Below are positions 17,379-26,461 of a DNA stretch of 52,744 nucleotides, piece after piece. Location: NCBI RefSeq assembly GCF_013817205.1, contig NZ_JACDDD010000015.1:1-52744 (forward strand), read 5' to 3'. The stretch comes from Polaromonas sp. (GTDB lineage Bacteria; Pseudomonadota; Gammaproteobacteria; Burkholderiales; Burkholderiaceae_C). The notes below the pieces were generated by a model, which saw only the letters and a list, made by a program, of their open reading frames with translations, was not told the DNA's origin and searched no databases. Position numbers and translations under genes: made by a program. The number at the start of each line of letters is the position of its first letter. Positions within the stretch are counted from its first letter, which is position 1.

Positions 17379-19265
17379 TCACAAAGCGAGGTCGCATTCA
17401 ATTTGTCGCAGCCAGTTTTCAACATTCAACAAAGACCAGATTAGAAGACGCCGATTCTTCTGACCGCTCAAATGTTCTCCCACCAGATCTTCTACAGATT
17501 TGCGATCAAGTACTTCAAAAATCCGCGCATTTTCTTTGAGCAAGCTTCGCTTCACGAACTCAATACTCTCGCCTCTGAACCAGCTTGCATCAGGAGAAGA
17601 AAAACCTTGCTTTTCCGCCCTTGTTATCTCGTCGGGTATGTAACGCGACATCACATCACGCAGAATCTGTTTGCCGTCGTTGGTCTTTTGAAAGTACTTT
17701 CCCTGCTTGCTCCCCGACTCATTTTCATTGATACGCAACACTTCTGCCAGATTGTTGAGCTTGAGGCCCACTGGGCACTGCATGGCAAAGTCAACCAGAT
17801 CGTTGTCCATAAACGGCACGCGCGACTCCAGCCCATGAGCCATGGAAAGTTTGTCTTCCACGACAAATAGGCCATGCAGAAAGGTTTTGGCCTCAAAGTA
17901 CAAAGAATGGTTGATGTAATCCTCCGGGCGGTCCAGCGTATTGTCATGCGTGGCAAACACGTCACGAAAAATGTCGCGCGTCCAGACGTCACTTACCTCA
18001 CCCCACACAGGGGCAAACATGGCCTTCAGCTCCGTATTGTTTGCCAGCCGCTGCCAGTAGAGGTAGTACTGATCAATATAATGCTCAAAACTTTGGCAGT
18101 TGCTTGCCCGGTAGTAGCGCCATGGATATCCACCAAAAAGTTCGTCGCCACCGCTGCCGGAGAGGACGACCTTGACAAATTTTCTGGTGAGCTTTGCCGC
18201 ATAAAAATTAGGATAACTCTGGCCTACACGCGGCTCCTCCAGGTGCCATGCCAGCTTTGGAAGGCAACGCTCCATGTCGCCGGCCTTGAGTACCATTTCA
18301 TAATGCTCGGTCTTGAAGCGGGCTGACATGGCCTCGGCCTTTGCCCGCTCGTCAAAGGCGAGTTCGATGCCCGAAGCGGAACTCAGATCAAAGCCGCAGG
18401 TAAAGGTCTTGAGATTGGGAAAACTCTGCGCGGCAATAGCTGTGATAGAACCTGAATCCATGCCGCCAGACAAGTAGGCACCAAGCTCCACGTCACTGAC
18501 AAGTTGCCTGTTTACAGCTTGGCGAAACAGGCGATCGAGCTCTTCTACATACTCACCTTTGCTGGCGGGTTGGTCGGGCTCGCGAAAACGATAGTCCCAG
18601 TACTGGCGGCGAGAAATGCTTCCGTCGTGCGCCGCAAGCAGCAAGTGGTGTCCGGCAGGCAACAGATGAATATCTTCCAGCAGTGTTTGGTCCGTGAAAA
18701 TGTTCTGGAAGGTGAAATACTCCAACAACGCCCGTTTATTCAGATTTCGCCGGAAATCCGGCTGAGCGAGGATCGCCTTTTGTTCCGACCCAAATACAAA
18801 GCGCCCGCCCTGTTGTGCGTAATAGAGAGGCTTGATACCGTAGCGGTCCCGGGCGAGAAGCAGTGTGCGCTCTTTTCGGTCCCACAACGCCAGAGCAAAC
18901 ATGCCGTTGAATTTTAAAAGGGCGCCCAGGCCCCAGAATGCCAGCGCGTTCAGCACAACCTCACTATCGGTTGTGCTGTGGAAGCGGATTCCTTCCGCCT
19001 CCAGATCGCCTCGCAACTCTCGGTAGTTATAAACCTCGCCGTTGTAGCTGAGAACATAGCGCTGGTCAGCGCTAACCATGGGTTGATGCCCGGCAGGGGA
19101 CAAATCAAGAATCGCCAAGCGGCGATGTCCTATACCTATGTTTCCTTCAATCCACTGACCCTCACCATCAGGCCCACGATGGGCAATAGCGTCTGTCATC
19201 CGCTTAAGAATGATCGGGGAAACGGCATCGCCATTGAGGTTAATCTGACCAGCGATACCACACAT
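17379..19265 (-). CDS. asnB: AsnB-like glutamine-dependent amidotransferase (copy 2)
   Basis: A 628-residue protein with the same architecture as copy 1: nucleophile Cys2 in MCGIAGQ, then RGPDGEGQW and YNGEVYNYREL in the glutaminase half. The PP-loop is SGGMDSG near residue 265, with SGSGGDELFGGY and EDKLSMAHG in the synthetase half. The two copies diverge clearly throughout, so this is not a recent duplication. In a locus making diacetamido-uronic acids, the likely role is to turn the C6 carboxylate into an amide using glutamine and ATP, as proposed for Bordetella O-antigen. A true asparagine synthetase role is less likely. Confidence 0.9.
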   Translation of the reverse strand: MCGIAGQINLNGDAVSPIILKRMTDAIAHRGPDGEGQWIEGNIGIGHRRLAILDLSPAGHQPMVSADQRYVLSYNGEVYNYRELRGDLEAEGIRFHSTTDSEVVLNALAFWGLGALLKFNGMFALALWDRKERTLLLARDRYGIKPLYYAQQGGRFVFGSEQKAILAQPDFRRNLNKRALLEYFTFQNIFTDQTLLEDIHLLPAGHHLLLAAHDGSISRRQYWDYRFREPDQPASKGEYVEELDRLFRQAVNRQLVSDVELGAYLSGGMDSGSITAIAAQSFPNLKTFTCGFDLSSASGIELAFDERAKAEAMSARFKTEHYEMVLKAGDMERCLPKLAWHLEEPRVGQSYPNFYAAKLTRKFVKVVLSGSGGDELFGGYPWRYYRASNCQSFEHYIDQYYLYWQRLANNTELKAMFAPVWGEVSDVWTRDIFRDVFATHDNTLDRPEDYINHSLYFEAKTFLHGLFVVEDKLSMAHGLESRVPFMDNDLVDFAMQCPVGLKLNNLAEVLRINENESGSKQGKYFQKTNDGKQILRDVMSRYIPDEITRAEKQGFSSPDASWFRGESIEFVKRSLLKENARIFEVLDRKSVEDLVGEHLSGQKNRRLLIWSLLNVENWLRQIECDLAL

Positions 19266-19283
19266 CGAGCTTATTCTTTCGGC

Positions 19284-20183
19284 TCACTTCTCAGGCTTAC
19301 AAGCCGACACATAAAGGCCGTGCCGATGCTCTGCCCCTTTATAGACATACCTCCGCTCATTGCTTGGCAACAAACCGACGTCCTTGAACGCCCCAAATAT
19401 TTCATAATCTCGGAAATGATGGAAATGGACTGCATCTGTCACAAGATCAGCACGATCCGTCCAGATCAATGTGCTTATGTATATGTATCCACCAGGAACA
19501 AGAACTCTACAAGCCTCATTAATCGCACAACGCCAATCAAGAATATGGTCAAGGCTGGTATTAAAAACAACGGCATCGAAAGATCCATCTCGGAAAGGTA
19601 AGCTTTCACCAAATCCAACTATTCGAAATGGCGACTCTCTCGTACAAAATGGGTCCAAGCCAATATATTTCGCTCCCTCCGGCAAGAGTCCTCGACCTAT
19701 GTCTGGATCATCACAACCAACGTCTAACACCAACCCGTGCGCACTGGAAAGAAACTGCTTCATCCTAAAAAGGTGACGCTGATAATGAACATCGTCAGCT
19801 GATGAATTTATTTCGGCGACCACACCTGCTTGTTTTACTTGCGAAAGATAGAAGTATTGCAAGTAAGCGTCTACGACATCTTTATCCTCAATGCGAAGCC
19901 GATCTGTGTAGTGACGCTGTAAACGCGTTGGTATCAAAAGTGGAAGCCCATCTTTTCCGCGCAAGGGGTAACTATTCCCTTCAACATCAACAAGAATGTT
20001 GGATTCCGGAATCCACGATACTGGCAGACCCGAATCTGGCGATACTGCAACTTGCAAACAATCACCAATAGCTTGCATGTGTGCAGACGCATTCTTAAGG
20101 ATGTCAGCACGAGAAATGGCCTGTTCACAATTTTCGATTGAAAAAGAACGTTTGCTATCGAACATCGAATTACTGGCGCTCAC
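19284..20183 (-). CDS. SAM-dependent methyltransferase (Methyltransf_11)
   Basis: A 299-residue protein read from GTG 20183. ATG 20165 (MFDSKRSF) is an equal alternative. The first 120 residues are not recognised apart from a small Trm112-like stretch (GLPLLIP) near 80. The methyltransferase core follows: motif I LVLDVGCDDPDIG near 155, then YIGLDPF, FDAVVFNTSLDHI and CRVLVPGGYIYIS. It lies between the AsnB-like gene and the SDR genes. O- or N-methylation of the O-antigen sugar or chain end is plausible. It is unrelated in its N-terminus to the 6185-7009 methyltransferase. Confidence 0.8.
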   Translation of the reverse strand: MSASNSMFDSKRSFSIENCEQAISRADILKNASAHMQAIGDCLQVAVSPDSGLPVSWIPESNILVDVEGNSYPLRGKDGLPLLIPTRLQRHYTDRLRIEDKDVVDAYLQYFYLSQVKQAGVVAEINSSADDVHYQRHLFRMKQFLSSAHGLVLDVGCDDPDIGRGLLPEGAKYIGLDPFCTRESPFRIVGFGESLPFRDGSFDAVVFNTSLDHILDWRCAINEACRVLVPGGYIYISTLIWTDRADLVTDAVHFHHFRDYEIFGAFKDVGLLPSNERRYVYKGAEHRHGLYVSACKPEK

Positions 20184-20207
20184 AAACAGCCATTCCGAGC
20201 AGTAATC

Positions 20208-21215
20208 TCATTCATGTAACCCCACCGCAACGCGGCGAGCGGCAACCTCGGCTTTGTGACTGGCACGCCATTCGATCAATCGGGACAGCCCTTCACGCAA
20301 ATCAATCGTTGATGTAAAACCAAGCTCTTGGGATGCTTTTAATGGACTGCCAATGCGATTGCGAACCAATGTGGCCTGGCTACGGGGCGCGTAGTTGATG
20401 GGTTTACTGCAACCGGTAATCTCCAGCAGCAACAGGGCCAGTTCCTTGAGCGAAGTTCGCTTTCCGGTGCCAACGTTGTAGTTGGTGTCGGTCGTGGCGG
20501 ATTTCATGGCGCAAACATTGGCGAGCCCGCAGTCCTCAACCGCTACAAAGTCAAAGGCCTCGGAGCCATCGCCCATGATCGTGGGACTCTCACCTTTGTC
20601 TATGGCATCCAGCATTTTCATAATGACGGCAATGTAGGCACCATGATAGTCCTGGCGCGGGCCATAGACATTCATATAGCGAAGCCCAACATAGTTCAGG
20701 CCATAACGGTGATGGAAGGCACGCAAAAAGGCTTCGCCGGCGATCTTCGTTGCACCATAAAAGTTTTTGTTATTGAAAGGATGGTCTTCCGCCATCGGTT
20801 CGTGCACAGCGTCGCCATAGACGGATGCGGACGAGGAATACACAAGTCGCTTTACGCCCTTTGCAACACAGGCTTCCATCACATTAAAGGTGCCGCGCAC
20901 ATTTACATCAAAAGCACTTCGAGGGTATTCGTGACACTGCAGCAACCAAAGTGCTGCCAGATGGAAGACGCCGTCTGCGCCCTCAAACGCAGACTGAAGA
21001 ATGTCAGTCTGCGTGATATCCCCACCTACGTCATAAATCTTCACCCGTGGATCGTTCAAGGCGGCGCTCAAGTTTTCGCGACTCCCGCGCAGGAAATTGT
21101 CATAGACAACAATTTCCTTGACGTCTTCTTTGACGAGGTGGTCAATCGTGTGTGAACCGATGAGACCAGCGCCACCGACGACGACAATTTTTTTGCCACG
21201 CAGATCCATGTTCAT
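20208..21215 (-). CDS. NAD-dependent nucleotide-sugar epimerase (extended SDR)
   Basis: A 335-residue protein. The start is taken at ATG 21215, which forms TAATG with the stop of the wbmF-like gene and has AAAGG just upstream; ATG 21209 is equally possible. It shows GGAGLIGSH for NAD binding, YSSSASVYG, YGATKIAGEA (YxxxK) and YMNVYGPRQDYHG, as in UDP-hexose 4-epimerases. It is the fourth SDR in a row after wbmH, wbmG and wbmF. It has no counterpart among the three Bordetella Wbm SDR proteins I can recall, so it may create a variant sugar. Confidence 0.85.
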   Translation of the reverse strand: MNMDLRGKKIVVVGGAGLIGSHTIDHLVKEDVKEIVVYDNFLRGSRENLSAALNDPRVKIYDVGGDITQTDILQSAFEGADGVFHLAALWLLQCHEYPRSAFDVNVRGTFNVMEACVAKGVKRLVYSSSASVYGDAVHEPMAEDHPFNNKNFYGATKIAGEAFLRAFHHRYGLNYVGLRYMNVYGPRQDYHGAYIAVIMKMLDAIDKGESPTIMGDGSEAFDFVAVEDCGLANVCAMKSATTDTNYNVGTGKRTSLKELALLLLEITGCSKPINYAPRSQATLVRNRIGSPLKASQELGFTSTIDLREGLSRLIEWRASHKAEVAARRVAVGLHE

Positions 21216-22273
21216 TACCTTTGTACTTGAGACATCATCTTGTCGTGTTTGGCCATGCACTTCTTGATGGTTTCCAGATTGGCCTTGGTCCAGTCGACCG
21301 TTCGGCGCAATCCATTGCGAATATCAACCTTGGCTTCGAAATCCAACTCGCGCGACGCCTTCTCTGTGGATGCGAAGCGTTTGCCCGAGCGATCCCAGTC
21401 ACGCGCAGGACGCAAATCGAGCGGAGTTTTGTTGCCGGTGAATTCATTGATGATGGTGGCTAGTTCAAGTATGCTGGTTTCCCTGCCCGTCGCCAGGTTA
21501 TAAACCTCCCCCACGGCGCCCTTCAATGCACAAGCCATCAGGCCGCGCGCCATGTCTTCCACGAATATGAAGTCACGGCTTGCATTTCCGCCATTGTCCA
21601 AGGGCAGGGCTTCGCCATTGAGCGAACGCCACACGAAGGTGGGGGTTACGTTTCTCCAGACGGTGTGTACCGTGCCGCGCCACTGTCCAGCTCCCAGAAT
21701 TTCTCGCGGGCCGTACACATTGGAGAACCTGGCTTTTACAAATGGCAGTTGATGCTGCTGAAAGTAATAGTTGCCATAAAGTTCGCCAATAATTTTTGAG
21801 ATCGAGTACGGGCTGTCGTGATACAGCGTTACTGGCTGCTCTTCGGTGGTCGCGGTTGGGGTGTCGTACGTTTTCTCGGCGACGGCGCACGCCGCAGCGG
21901 CATAGACAAGCTTTTTCAGTCCCTTAATTTCTTTAAGACGATCAAAGAGTTTGAGTGAAGTCAGCGTGTTGTTGTCATGGTCCGCCAGCGGATTGGCAAT
22001 CGAAGATTGATTGCCGTGGTAACACGCAAGATGAAAGGCGTAGTCCAGATCTTCGGGAATCGCCGCGAGGATCCTATCCTCGGTGATAGAGCCAAAAACA
22101 AAGCGTACGCGCGTATCTGCCGGTATGTTTGCCACATCGGAGGACAGCAGGTTGTCCACGACGATGATTTCCTTGGGCGCTTGTTCAAGGATTTGGTGAA
22201 CCAGGTTACTGCCCACAAAGCCCGCCCCCCCCACGACCAGGACCCGTGCACCCGAAAAACTCAATGTAGTCAT
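21215..22273 (-). CDS. wbmF: WbmF-like SDR of O-antigen synthesis
   Basis: A 352-residue extended SDR. It keeps features I recognise from Bordetella WbmF: GGAGFVGSNLV, HLACYHGNQSSI, the PYSISK YxxxK motif, RFSNVYGPREILGAG and WRNVTPTFV, then GNASRDFIFVEDMA. WbmF, WbmG and WbmH were structurally studied as SDR enzymes of the Bordetella O-antigen and proposed to convert a UDP-diacetamido-uronic acid to its L-galacto form. The gene order here (H, G, F) keeps the three together. Its substrate is therefore inferred as the product of the Wlb enzymes. It overlaps the downstream epimerase by one base. Confidence 0.88.
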   Translation of the reverse strand: MTTLSFSGARVLVVGGAGFVGSNLVHQILEQAPKEIIVVDNLLSSDVANIPADTRVRFVFGSITEDRILAAIPEDLDYAFHLACYHGNQSSIANPLADHDNNTLTSLKLFDRLKEIKGLKKLVYAAAACAVAEKTYDTPTATTEEQPVTLYHDSPYSISKIIGELYGNYYFQQHQLPFVKARFSNVYGPREILGAGQWRGTVHTVWRNVTPTFVWRSLNGEALPLDNGGNASRDFIFVEDMARGLMACALKGAVGEVYNLATGRETSILELATIINEFTGNKTPLDLRPARDWDRSGKRFASTEKASRELDFEAKVDIRNGLRRTVDWTKANLETIKKCMAKHDKMMSQVQR

Positions 22274-22289
22274 ATGTTGTCTGTCTCGA

Positions 22290-23222
22290 TTACTTGATCG
22301 ATGGCGCTTTTAGATGCGAAAACACATCTGTTACGCCATGCTTGTCGTACCAGGCCAATTGACGCCGAATCGTCTCCGCAAATCCAATCTGCGCTTTCCA
22401 GCCAAACGTCCGGTGTGTTTCTGAGGCGTCGAGTGACACGACCGGCACATCATCCGCTGCAGGCGGAACCACAGGCACCTCTTTCGCGCCCAGTCCCAGG
22501 TAGTCGGTGACGATATCGAATATTTCCTTGATGGAGTGAGCCTCTCCGCTAGCAAGATTCGCGACACCCGTCGGTGCATCTGCCCGAATGGCCATATCCA
22601 TGAAGTTCAGGAAGTCGGACATGTCAAGGAAGTCACGTGACGTGTCCGAGCAGAAGCAATTTTGCCCAGCTTTCAAGCGCTTGTAAAAAGTCGGGATCGG
22701 ACCGATGGCCAAGCGTGGGCCAGTCACGTTAGCAATCCGCAGAGACAGTGTTGGCACGCCCGATAGCAGCATGAACTGCTCACCAGCTGTTTTGGTTATG
22801 CCGTAACTTGTAAACGGCGCCGTCGGGTCGCTAGCAAAGATTGGCAGGCTCTTCGGCCGGCCGTAGCAAAGCGCTGTCTGGAAATTGATCAGGCGCTTGA
22901 CGCCAGCAGCTCTGGCTGCCCGAGCAACATAAGCACTGCCGATGACATTGGTGCGTGAGTCTTCAATCCAGTCGTCCGGATCTTTATACGCCGCCGCAGC
23001 GTGGACAACCACATCCGGCTTGAAGGCGGTGAAGCAGTCATTCACCAGGGATTCATCCGCGATACTGCCTTCCTTGACAGTGAGGCCATCAACTTCAGGC
23101 ACCACCTCGCGCTTGCCTGTGGCAAAGTTATCTATGACCAAAATTTGGTGCTCCTGTGGGAGCCAATGTTCGATCAAATTAGAGCCCAGGCATCCAGCGC
23201 CACCCGTTATTAGAATTCGCAT
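22290..23222 (-). CDS. wbmG: WbmG-like SDR of O-antigen synthesis
   Basis: A 310-residue extended SDR closely matching Bordetella WbmG from memory. The start MRILITGGAGCLGSNLIEHW, HAAAAYKDPDDW, NFQTALCYGRP, TSYGITKTAGEQ and GPIPTFYKRLKAGQ are nearly identical blocks, and SDTSRDFLDMSDF follows. The usual Tyr of the active site is in SYGITK, while the serine position reads as Thr in NFQTALCYG, as in WbmG and WbmH. It probably acts on a UDP-diacetamido-uronic acid. It is a paralogue of the adjacent WbmH-like gene. Confidence 0.9.
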   Translation of the reverse strand: MRILITGGAGCLGSNLIEHWLPQEHQILVIDNFATGKREVVPEVDGLTVKEGSIADESLVNDCFTAFKPDVVVHAAAAYKDPDDWIEDSRTNVIGSAYVARAARAAGVKRLINFQTALCYGRPKSLPIFASDPTAPFTSYGITKTAGEQFMLLSGVPTLSLRIANVTGPRLAIGPIPTFYKRLKAGQNCFCSDTSRDFLDMSDFLNFMDMAIRADAPTGVANLASGEAHSIKEIFDIVTDYLGLGAKEVPVVPPAADDVPVVSLDASETHRTFGWKAQIGFAETIRRQLAWYDKHGVTDVFSHLKAPSIK

Positions 23223-23236
23223 CTCGGCGGGCCCTC

Positions 23237-24172
23237 TTACTTGCGCTCTTGACGCAGGTGGGTGTATTCACCCAACGTGCCGTACTTCTGATAATAGGCC
23301 ATCGCTGCAGATACAGTTTCTTGCAGGGGGGTGAATTCAATGTTTCCAAAATCTTCAAACGTGCGTGAGGGATCCAGCAGGATAGAAAATACGTCGTCTG
23401 GGCCAAGCTCCTTGACTTCGGCCTTGGGCTTGCCTGGCACATCCAGCGCATTCACAACAGCGTCGTAAAGCTCCTGAATAGCCACATCCTTGCCGGACGA
23501 AAAATGGTAGGCACCTTGCCCCACTCCGTCGCAGGCTTTCAAAACCACCCTGGCTAGGTCTTTGACAAATACGAAATCCCGGCGTGCCTGCGTTACGAAG
23601 CACTGCTTGCCGTCTTTGAGCCGCTGGTAAAAAATTGGTAGTGGGCCGGCAACATTGCGCGGGCCAACGACGTTGGCGAGGCGGAAGGTAACGTAGTCGA
23701 TACCCGAGAGCTCAATGTAGTACTCGTTCGTGGTTTTTGAAATGGAATAACTGCTGCTGCCGGGCAAGCGCGGATGATCCAGTCGAATGGGTTGCTGAAG
23801 GGGTTTAAGGCCATAACAAAGGGCCGTCTGGAAATAGACGAAGCGCTTCACTCCGAATTTTTTGGCGGCATCCACCATGTTGGAACCGCCAACGCAATTG
23901 GTCAATGCATCGTTGTACCAGTCGTCAGGATCTTTGTAAGACGCAGCAGTATGGACGACTGCGTCGGGCTTGAAGTCTCCGATGAGTTCGTCCACAACCT
24001 TTTTGTCGGCAATGGTGTCGATCACTATTTTCAAATTGGGATGCTCGGTCAGATGCTCACGCCGCCCGGTTGCCAGGTTGTCGATCGCGACGACCTGATC
24101 ACCGCGCTCCAGCAGCATCTCGACCACATGGGAGCCGATTTGCCCCAAACCGCCCGTAACAAAAACCTTCAT
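23237..24172 (-). CDS. wbmH: WbmH-like SDR of O-antigen synthesis
   Basis: A 311-residue extended SDR read from ATG 24172, which has AAAGGA six bases upstream; an ATG at 24178 sits too close to that site. The blocks GLGQIGSHVVEMLLERGD, HTAASYKDPDDWYND, YFQTALCYG and FRLANVVGPRNVAGPLP match Bordetella WbmH as I remember it, including the C-terminal TPLQETV. It is the WbmG paralogue. The pair probably acts in sequence on the UDP-sugar made by WlbA-D, with NAD bound at GxxGxxG. The exact reaction is not settled. Confidence 0.9.
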   Translation of the reverse strand: MKVFVTGGLGQIGSHVVEMLLERGDQVVAIDNLATGRREHLTEHPNLKIVIDTIADKKVVDELIGDFKPDAVVHTAASYKDPDDWYNDALTNCVGGSNMVDAAKKFGVKRFVYFQTALCYGLKPLQQPIRLDHPRLPGSSSYSISKTTNEYYIELSGIDYVTFRLANVVGPRNVAGPLPIFYQRLKDGKQCFVTQARRDFVFVKDLARVVLKACDGVGQGAYHFSSGKDVAIQELYDAVVNALDVPGKPKAEVKELGPDDVFSILLDPSRTFEDFGNIEFTPLQETVSAAMAYYQKYGTLGEYTHLRQERK

Positions 24173-24220
24173 TTCCATTCCTTTACAAATTCAATATTTT
24201 GATCTAGCGGCCGGTCTTGC

Positions 24221-25306
24221 TCAGGCAAGGTGAGACAGAATCTTGAAGGCCGCCTTGCCTGTCCCGTACGGTGACGCAGCAGCGTCTGCGGGTTGTCCCG
24301 ACATTATTTCAGCCACGGCATCGACAATAGCCGAGCTTGAAGCCCCTACCAGCCGGTTTCCACCCAACTCAACCGTTTCAACCCACTCGGTTTCATCTCT
24401 CATGGTCAGACAGGGAACGCCATAGAAAAAGGCCTCCTTCTGTACGCCCCCCGAATCTGTAAGGATAAAATGCGCAGCCTGCTCAAGCGCCACCATATCC
24501 AGAAAATTGAGTGGCTCTGTTACCACCAGCTTACCCAGAAGGCGTGATAACCCATAATCCCCGATCAGCTTTCGGGTGCGTGGATGCAAAGGAAAAACCA
24601 CCGGACACTGGCTTGCAATTTCCGCCAGAGCTGACAAAATTTGCCCCAGCCTTTGTGGGTCATCTGTGTTTTCCGCCCGATGACAGGTAGCCAGCGCAAA
24701 GCCGTGCGACTCCAGCTTCAGATCACCCAATATTGAGCTTTGCTGCCGAGCCCGATCACGGTAGAACAGAGCGACGTCGTACATTACGTCGCCAGCATTG
24801 TGAACTCCCTTGAGTATCCCCTCTGCCTGCAGATTGCGAACTGCGGTTTCAGTAGGGCAAAACAACAGCGTTGATATGCGGTCCGAGAGAATGCGATTGA
24901 TTTCCTCGGGCATACGCATATTGAAGGAGCGTAAACCCGCTTCGACGTGCGCCACCGGGATGTGCAGCTTGGCGGCCGCCAGAGCGCCGGCTAGCGTAGA
25001 GTTGGTATCGCCGTATATCAATACCCAGTCCGGCTTTTCCGCCAGCAAGACTTTTTCCACCGCTTCGAGCATGCGACCTGTCATGGCGCCGTGCTGGCCA
25101 CCTGAGATCTCAAGGTTATATCCAGGCTCAGGAATATCCAGCTCTTCGAAAAAAACCCTGGACATGTTTGCGTCGTAGTGCTGTCCCGTATGCACAATCA
25201 CTTCGTCGATTTTTCCGGCGTAGTCATCTCTTACGACTCTGGACACGGCCGCCGCCTTGATGAACTGCGGGCGCGCTCCGACAATAGTGACGACCTTGAT
25301 ACTCAT
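24221..25306 (-). CDS. wlbD: UDP-GlcNAc3NAcA 2-epimerase (WlbD/WbpI)
   Basis: A 361-residue non-hydrolysing UDP-GlcNAc 2-epimerase family member. Motifs are VTIVGARPQFIKAAA at the start, HTGQHYD, YGDTNST near residue 100, HVEAGLRSF, PEEINRILSD and, near 275, LTDSGGVQKEAF. The family interconverts C2 epimers; WbpI in Pseudomonas and WlbD/BplD in Bordetella convert UDP-GlcNAc3NAcA to UDP-ManNAc3NAcA. That specific function is inferred from the adjacent wlbA, wlbB and wlbC homologues in the same order as in Bordetella. It overlaps wlbC by four bases (ATGA). Confidence 0.9.
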   Translation of the reverse strand: MSIKVVTIVGARPQFIKAAAVSRVVRDDYAGKIDEVIVHTGQHYDANMSRVFFEELDIPEPGYNLEISGGQHGAMTGRMLEAVEKVLLAEKPDWVLIYGDTNSTLAGALAAAKLHIPVAHVEAGLRSFNMRMPEEINRILSDRISTLLFCPTETAVRNLQAEGILKGVHNAGDVMYDVALFYRDRARQQSSILGDLKLESHGFALATCHRAENTDDPQRLGQILSALAEIASQCPVVFPLHPRTRKLIGDYGLSRLLGKLVVTEPLNFLDMVALEQAAHFILTDSGGVQKEAFFYGVPCLTMRDETEWVETVELGGNRLVGASSSAIVDAVAEIMSGQPADAAASPYGTGKAAFKILSHLA

Positions 25307-26436
25307 GCCACCGCCGACGCCAGCGCACTGGTAATTCGCGCCAGTGTGGATTCGTCAAGGTAGGGATGCATGGGCAGGCTCATTACCTTCCTGGCAACCT
25401 GGGAGGCCTTGGGTGTGCAATCCGGGCAGCACAATTGTGCGTAGGCAGGCTGCAAGTTGAGCGGGATCGGGTAATGCACTGCGGTGGGGATGCCAGCCTC
25501 TTTCAGCCTGCCCTGCACCATATCCCGATCGTCAACCATCACCGTATATTGGGCGAAAACGCTGTTTCTATCGGCTTTTTGGGAAACTGCGCTTATCCCC
25601 AACTTTTTTAGCGTGGCGTTATAAAGGGCTCCGATTTCAACGCGCTTGCCAACTTCCCACTCAAATTGCTCCAGCTTGGCCAGCACTATCGCGCATTGAA
25701 GGGTGTCCATACGGCCTCCGAGACCGACACGTGTGTGCACATACCGTTCGCTCTGGCCATGAACACGAATTTCGCGACACGCCTTCGCCAGCACATCATC
25801 ATTGGTGAAGATCGCGCCACCATCACCATAGCAGCCAAGCGGTTTACTAGGGAAAAAACTAGTGCAACCGAAGGTACTCAAGTTGCAGCTCTTGCGCCCC
25901 TTGTAATCAGCGCCAAAGCTTTGCGCCGCATCCTCAATGACGGGAATATTGCCGTGGCGCGCAGCAATGGCGTTTATTTCATCCATGTCAGCCACTTGCC
26001 CATACAGGCTAACGGGCATGATGGCCCGCGTACGCGGCGTGATTTTCGCTTCAATCAAGTTGGCATCGATATTGCAGGTATCGAGCTCAATATCAACGAA
26101 TACAGGCTTTGCACCTAACAAAACAATCATTTCTGCAGTTGCTGCGAAGGTAAAGGGCGTGGTAATGACTTCATCACCAGGGCCTATTCCAAGCGCCATC
26201 ATCGACATCAGCAACGCCTCGGTACCCGAAGAGCAGGTGATGCAGTGCCTGCTACCGGTGTAGGCCGCGAGTTTCAGTTCGAGTTCGGCGACCTCTGGCC
26301 CCATGATGTACTGCCCGTGATCAAGGACTTTTTTCATTCGCGCATCAATGGAAGGTTGCAACGCCCGGTATTGCTCCTTCAGGTCAATAAACTCAATCTT
26401 CGGCATGGCGGTGGTTGCATTCAACACGGCGTTCAT
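25303..26436 (-). CDS. wlbC: UDP-3-keto-sugar aminotransferase (WlbC/WbpE)
   Basis: A 377-residue DegT/DnrJ/EryC1 PLP aminotransferase. The start ATG 26436 is supported by AGGAG five bases upstream. Visible motifs are FIDLKEQYRAL, CSSGTEALLMSMMALGIGPGDEVI, the IEDAAQSFGADYKG block, and SFFPSKPLGCYGDGG, whose lysine (near residue 195) should hold PLP. It transfers an amino group, normally from glutamate, to the 3-keto group made by WlbA. A long C-terminal arm contains HYPIPLNLQPAY. The order between wlbB and wlbD supports the assignment. Confidence 0.92.
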   Translation of the reverse strand: MNAVLNATTAMPKIEFIDLKEQYRALQPSIDARMKKVLDHGQYIMGPEVAELELKLAAYTGSRHCITCSSGTEALLMSMMALGIGPGDEVITTPFTFAATAEMIVLLGAKPVFVDIELDTCNIDANLIEAKITPRTRAIMPVSLYGQVADMDEINAIAARHGNIPVIEDAAQSFGADYKGRKSCNLSTFGCTSFFPSKPLGCYGDGGAIFTNDDVLAKACREIRVHGQSERYVHTRVGLGGRMDTLQCAIVLAKLEQFEWEVGKRVEIGALYNATLKKLGISAVSQKADRNSVFAQYTVMVDDRDMVQGRLKEAGIPTAVHYPIPLNLQPAYAQLCCPDCTPKASQVARKVMSLPMHPYLDESTLARITSALASAVA

Positions 26437-26461
26437 AAGGCTCCTATAAAATCCAGATAGG

